Shown here: positions 6,744 to 9,406 of the stretch, in pieces
Layout of the letters: every line of letters starts with the position of its first letter
How positions within the stretch are numbered: position 1 is the first letter of the stretch
Source: Comamonadaceae bacterium
Lineage (GTDB): Bacteria > Pseudomonadota > Gammaproteobacteria > Burkholderiales > Burkholderiaceae_C
DNA length: 9,406 nucleotides
Direction: 5' to 3'
NCBI GenBank assembly: GCA_947374505.1
Contig: CANCCE010000098.1
Coordinates: forward strand, 1 to 9,406
The notes under the pieces: model-generated
Told to the model about the DNA's origin: nothing
The model's input: the letters and a program-made list of their open reading frames with translations, nothing else
Database searches by the model: none
Position numbers and translations under genes: made by a program

Positions 6744-7067
6744 ATGTCCGTAACACTGACTGATGCTGCAGCGCGCCATGTGACGCGCTACATGACCAAG
6801 CGTGGCAAGGGCGTAGGCGTCCGGCTGGGAGTCAAGACCACGGGTTGCTCGGGTCTGGCTTACAAGCTGGAATATGCCGACGAAATTGCCCCCGAAGATG
6901 TGGTCTTTGAAGACAACGGCGTCAAGGTGCTGGTCGACCCGAAGAGCATGGCTTATATCGATGGGACCCAACTGGACTTTGTCCGTGAAGGTCTCAACGA
7001 AGGCTTTAAATTTATCAACCCGAACGAACGGGACCGTTGTGGCTGTGGAGAGAGCTTTCGAGTCTAA
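6744..7067 (+). CDS. iscA: A-type iron-sulfur carrier protein IscA
   Basis: IscA is an A-type carrier that binds iron or an iron-sulfur cluster and helps pass clusters from IscU to apoproteins, particularly [4Fe-4S] targets. The 107-residue protein shows the three invariant cysteines Cys35 (TTGCSGLAY), Cys99 and Cys101 (RCGCGESF), and the family signature GFKFINPN. Length equals E. coli IscA (107). The sequence KTTGCSGLAYKLEYADE and the position next to iscU favour IscA over ErpA or SufA. No good Shine-Dalgarno precedes the ATG, so translation may be coupled to iscU, whose stop is 21 bp upstream. A terminator-like hairpin starts 26 bp after the stop. Confidence 0.96.
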   Translation: MSVTLTDAAARHVTRYMTKRGKGVGVRLGVKTTGCSGLAYKLEYADEIAPEDVVFEDNGVKVLVDPKSMAYIDGTQLDFVREGLNEGFKFINPNERDRCGCGESFRV

Positions 7068-7093
7068 GGCTCTGTTCCGGCCTTGAACCGGCT

Positions 7094-7128
7094 GCCGCCT
7101 TCACCCCCGGTGCTGGCGGCTTTTTCTT
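7094..7128 (+). terminator. Intrinsic terminator or attenuator between iscA and hscB
   Basis: GCCGCC (7094-7099) pairs with GGCGGC (7115-7120). Inside it, CACC (7102-7105) can pair with GGTG (7109-7112) around a CCC loop, giving a two-part GC-rich stem. TTTTTCTT follows at once (7121-7128). This is the form of a rho-independent terminator. It lies inside the isc operon and ends three bases before the hscB start codon, so partial readthrough is the likely arrangement. No ribosome site for hscB is visible within it. Confidence 0.65.
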
Positions 7129-7131
7129 GTT

Positions 7132-7650
7132 ATGAACCTGCAATCTACCGACTTTGAATTGTTCCAACTGCCGCTGCAGTTTGCGCAGTCGCGCGAACTG
7201 ATTGATACGCGCTGGAAAGAACTCCAGCGCGAAGCCCATCCCGACAAGTTTGCGGCCCAGGGTGCTGCCGCGCAGCGGCTGGCGATGCAATGGTCTGTGC
7301 GCATCAATGAGGCTTATCAGCGTCTCAAAGACCCCCTGAAGCGCGCCAGCTATCTGTGTGAACTCCACGACTCACACATCAACGCTGAAAACAACACGGC
7401 CATGCCACCGGCTTTCTTGATTCAACAAATGGAATGGCGTGAAGCGCTTGAAGACGCAACCACCATCGCGCAACTAGAAGCCCTCTCTGACGAAACCACC
7501 GCAGCAGAAAAGGCCCAGCTGGCCGTCATTGCGCATGCATTGGATGTGGAACAAGACCATGCCAAGGCCGCCACCGACGTTCGAAGCCTGATGTTCATCC
7601 AGCGTTTCGGAACCGAAGTTGAAGCCCGCATCGACCAGCTCGCCACTTAA
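7132..7650 (+). CDS. hscB: Fe-S assembly co-chaperone HscB (Hsc20, J-domain)
   Basis: HscB is the J-type co-chaperone that delivers IscU to HscA and stimulates HscA ATPase during cluster release. The 172-residue protein has an N-terminal J-domain (about 5-75) with the HPD motif at 36-38 (REAHPDKF) and the LKDPLKRASYLCELH segment typical of Hsc20. A C-terminal helical domain (about 90-172) should bind IscU. Length is close to E. coli HscB (171). The first residues (MNLQSTDFELFQLP) align with the family start, although no Shine-Dalgarno is visible and the start codon sits right behind the terminator-like hairpin, an unusual setting suggesting low or conditional expression. hscA follows after 14 bp. 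Confidence 0.96.
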   Translation: MNLQSTDFELFQLPLQFAQSRELIDTRWKELQREAHPDKFAAQGAAAQRLAMQWSVRINEAYQRLKDPLKRASYLCELHDSHINAENNTAMPPAFLIQQMEWREALEDATTIAQLEALSDETTAAEKAQLAVIAHALDVEQDHAKAATDVRSLMFIQRFGTEVEARIDQLAT

Positions 7651-7664
7651 AGAACCAACAAAAC

Positions 7665-9406
7665 ATGGCATTACTTCAAATTTCAGAACCCGGCTACACC
7701 CCTGATCCGCACCAAAGGCGGATTGCGGTTGGCATCGACCTAGGCACCACTCACTCTTTGGTGGCCAGCGTGCGAAACGGTGTGGCCGAATGCTTGCCCG
7801 ATGAACAAGGTCGCGTTATTTTGCCGAGCGTGGTGCGCTACCTCAGCGCCGACAAACGTCAAATAGGCTTTGATGCGCTGGCCGCACAAGTCGAAGACCC
7901 GCACAACACCATCGTTTCGGTCAAGCGGCTGATGGGTCGCGATATGCACGACATTGTCGATGCTAGCCGTCTGCCTTACCAGTTGATCGATAAGCCCGGT
8001 ATGGTGGCTTTGCACACCGCTGCTGGCGAAAAAAGCCCGGTTGAAGTCAGCGCTGAAATTCTGGCAACCTTGCGTTTTCGCGCTGAAGATACCTTTGACG
8101 ACGATGTTTTTGGTGCTGTTATCACCGTGCCGGCGTACTTTGACGAAGCCCAGCGCCAAGCCACCAAAGACGCCGCGCAACTCGCCGGTCTGAACGTGTT
8201 GCGCCTCATCAATGAACCCACAGCCGCAGCCATTGCTTACGGCCTGGACAACAACAGCGAGGGTGTTTTTGCGATTTATGACTTAGGCGGCGGCACCTTT
8301 GATATTTCGATTCTGCGTTTGACTCAAGGCGTTTTTGAGGTGGTCGCCACAGGCGGCAACTCAGCGCTGGGCGGTGACGATTACGACCGTGCTTTGGCTG
8401 ATTGGGTGTTGGCAAAGACGGGTGTTGGAGCCGTTGAAAGTCCGGCCGACAAGGCCTCGTTGCTGCGAGCAGCTCGTGCCGTCAAAGAAGCTCTGAGTAC
8501 TCGCAATAGTGTTCCCTTCCAGGTCGATTTGACTGGTAGGCGTATTGACACGCTTGTCACACCCGCCGATTTTGAAACCATCACGGCCACGTTGACAGCA
8601 CTGACCATGGCGGCTGTGCGCAAAGCGTTGCGTGATGCCAAGCTCGGCAAAGACGAGATTCAGGGTGTTGTGTTGGTGGGCGGTTCAACCCGCATGCCGT
8701 CCATCCAGACCGCCGTGGCAGACTTCTTCGGTCGTGAGCCCTTGACCAACTTAAACCCCGACGAAGTGGTGGCGCTCGGTGCGGCTATTTCCGCCAACCA
8801 GTTGGCCGGCAACCACACGGGTGACGATTTGTTGCTGCTGGATGTGATCCCGCTGTCCTTGGGCATTGAGACCATGGGCGGTTTGGTCGAGCGCATCGTA
8901 CCGCGCAACCAGACCATCCCGACGGCGATGGCGCAGGACTTCACCACTTACAAAGACGGTCAGACCGCTTTGGCCTTGCATGTGGTGCAGGGCGAGCGCG
9001 ACTTGGTGGCAGACTGCCGAAGTCTGGCTCGGTTCGAATTACGCGGCATTCCGCCGATGGCTGCAGGTGCAGCGCGCATCCGCGTGAGCTTCACGGTCGA
9101 CGCTGACGGCCTGTTGAGCGTCAGTGCCAAAGAGCAAGGCAGCGGGGTGGCCGCGCAGATTGACGTCAAGCCTTCTTACGGTCTGTCTGACGATGAAATC
9201 GCCCGCATGTTGCAAGAAAGTTTTTCGACGGCCCAGCAAGACATGCAGGCTCGCGCTCTGGCCGAAGCCCGCGTTGACGCAGACCGCATGTTGCAGGCCA
9301 CACAAAGCGCGTTGAACGCCGATGCCGACTTGCTTGAAGCCGAAGAAAAGTCCGCCATCGACACGTTGATGGTCGCCGTGGCCAGCGCCCGTGTCGATGC
9401 AGACGC
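7665..9406 (+). CDS. hscA: Fe-S assembly Hsp70 chaperone HscA, 3' partial
   Basis: HscA is the specialised Hsp70 that binds the LPPVK motif of IscU and, driven by ATP and HscB, promotes cluster transfer. I translated 580 open codons from the ATG to the window edge; about 40 residues should remain, as E. coli HscA has 616. The start MALLQISEPG is nearly invariant in HscA. ATPase motifs are GIDLGTTHSL (23-32), the second phosphate loop IYDLGGGTFD (204-213) and VGGSTRMP (338-345). The interdomain linker DLLLLDVIPLSLGIETMGG spans 388-406. It is followed by the substrate-binding domain (VQGERDLVADCRSLARFELRGIPP, 441-464) and the start of the helical lid. E. coli HscA has Asn where this protein has His30 in the first phosphate loop. 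The ATG lacks a strong ribosome site and lies 14 bp after hscB, so coupled translation is likely. fdx would be expected next, outside the window. Confidence 0.97.
   Translation, partial: MALLQISEPGYTPDPHQRRIAVGIDLGTTHSLVASVRNGVAECLPDEQGRVILPSVVRYLSADKRQIGFDALAAQVEDPHNTIVSVKRLMGRDMHDIVDASRLPYQLIDKPGMVALHTAAGEKSPVEVSAEILATLRFRAEDTFDDDVFGAVITVPAYFDEAQRQATKDAAQLAGLNVLRLINEPTAAAIAYGLDNNSEGVFAIYDLGGGTFDISILRLTQGVFEVVATGGNSALGGDDYDRALADWVLAKTGVGAVESPADKASLLRAARAVKEALSTRNSVPFQVDLTGRRIDTLVTPADFETITATLTALTMAAVRKALRDAKLGKDEIQGVVLVGGSTRMPSIQTAVADFFGREPLTNLNPDEVVALGAAISANQLAGNHTGDDLLLLDVIPLSLGIETMGGLVERIVPRNQTIPTAMAQDFTTYKDGQTALALHVVQGERDLVADCRSLARFELRGIPPMAAGAARIRVSFTVDADGLLSVSAKEQGSGVAAQIDVKPSYGLSDDEIARMLQESFSTAQQDMQARALAEARVDADRMLQATQSALNADADLLEAEEKSAIDTLMVAVASARVDAD

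Noticed and set aside
1..9406. Mobile elements, CRISPR arrays, tRNA or rRNA genes, toxin-antitoxin or defence genes
   Set aside because: Looked for on both strands and not found; almost all sequence is accounted for by conserved housekeeping genes.
7665..9406. Possible frameshift in hscA
   Set aside because: Direct translation is open and family-like for 580 codons up to the edge; the missing C-terminus is only the window boundary.

Overview
The window is a chromosomal housekeeping segment from a betaproteobacterium, most likely Burkholderiales and probably of Comamonadaceae type. That placement is inferred from protein character, moderately high GC and gene order; no 16S or other marker is present. 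I see no mobile element, phage gene, CRISPR array, tRNA or rRNA.

Left part (1-2107): the 3' end of a DODA-type (YgiD-like) extradiol dioxygenase gene runs rightward off the left edge. It converges on a class I aminotransferase gene of the TyrB/AspC family, and a short hairpin sits between the two ends. The aminotransferase is divergent from uvrB across a 130-bp gap.

Middle (2108-4492): a complete uvrB is followed by a 252-bp intergenic region, the main regulatory region of the window. It holds two tandem dyads that closely resemble type 1 IscR operators, an extended -10 promoter wedged between and overlapping them, and a leader of about 155 nt with a long hairpin.

Right part (4493-9406): a canonical isc iron-sulfur cluster operon, iscR-iscS-iscU-iscA-hscB-hscA, with hscA cut by the right edge. 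IscS supplies sulfur from cysteine, IscU is the scaffold, and IscA is an A-type carrier. HscB and HscA release the cluster from IscU. IscR is the cluster-sensing repressor expected to act on the tandem operators. All catalytic and ligand residues I could check are present. An intrinsic-terminator-like hairpin with a T-tract lies between iscA and hscB and may split the operon into an iscRSUA part and a chaperone part.

No new multi-gene system is visible. The points worth a second look are regulatory: the tandem IscR operators, the structured iscR leader, the terminator inside the operon, and a one-residue longer spacing between IscR's cluster-ligand cysteines.
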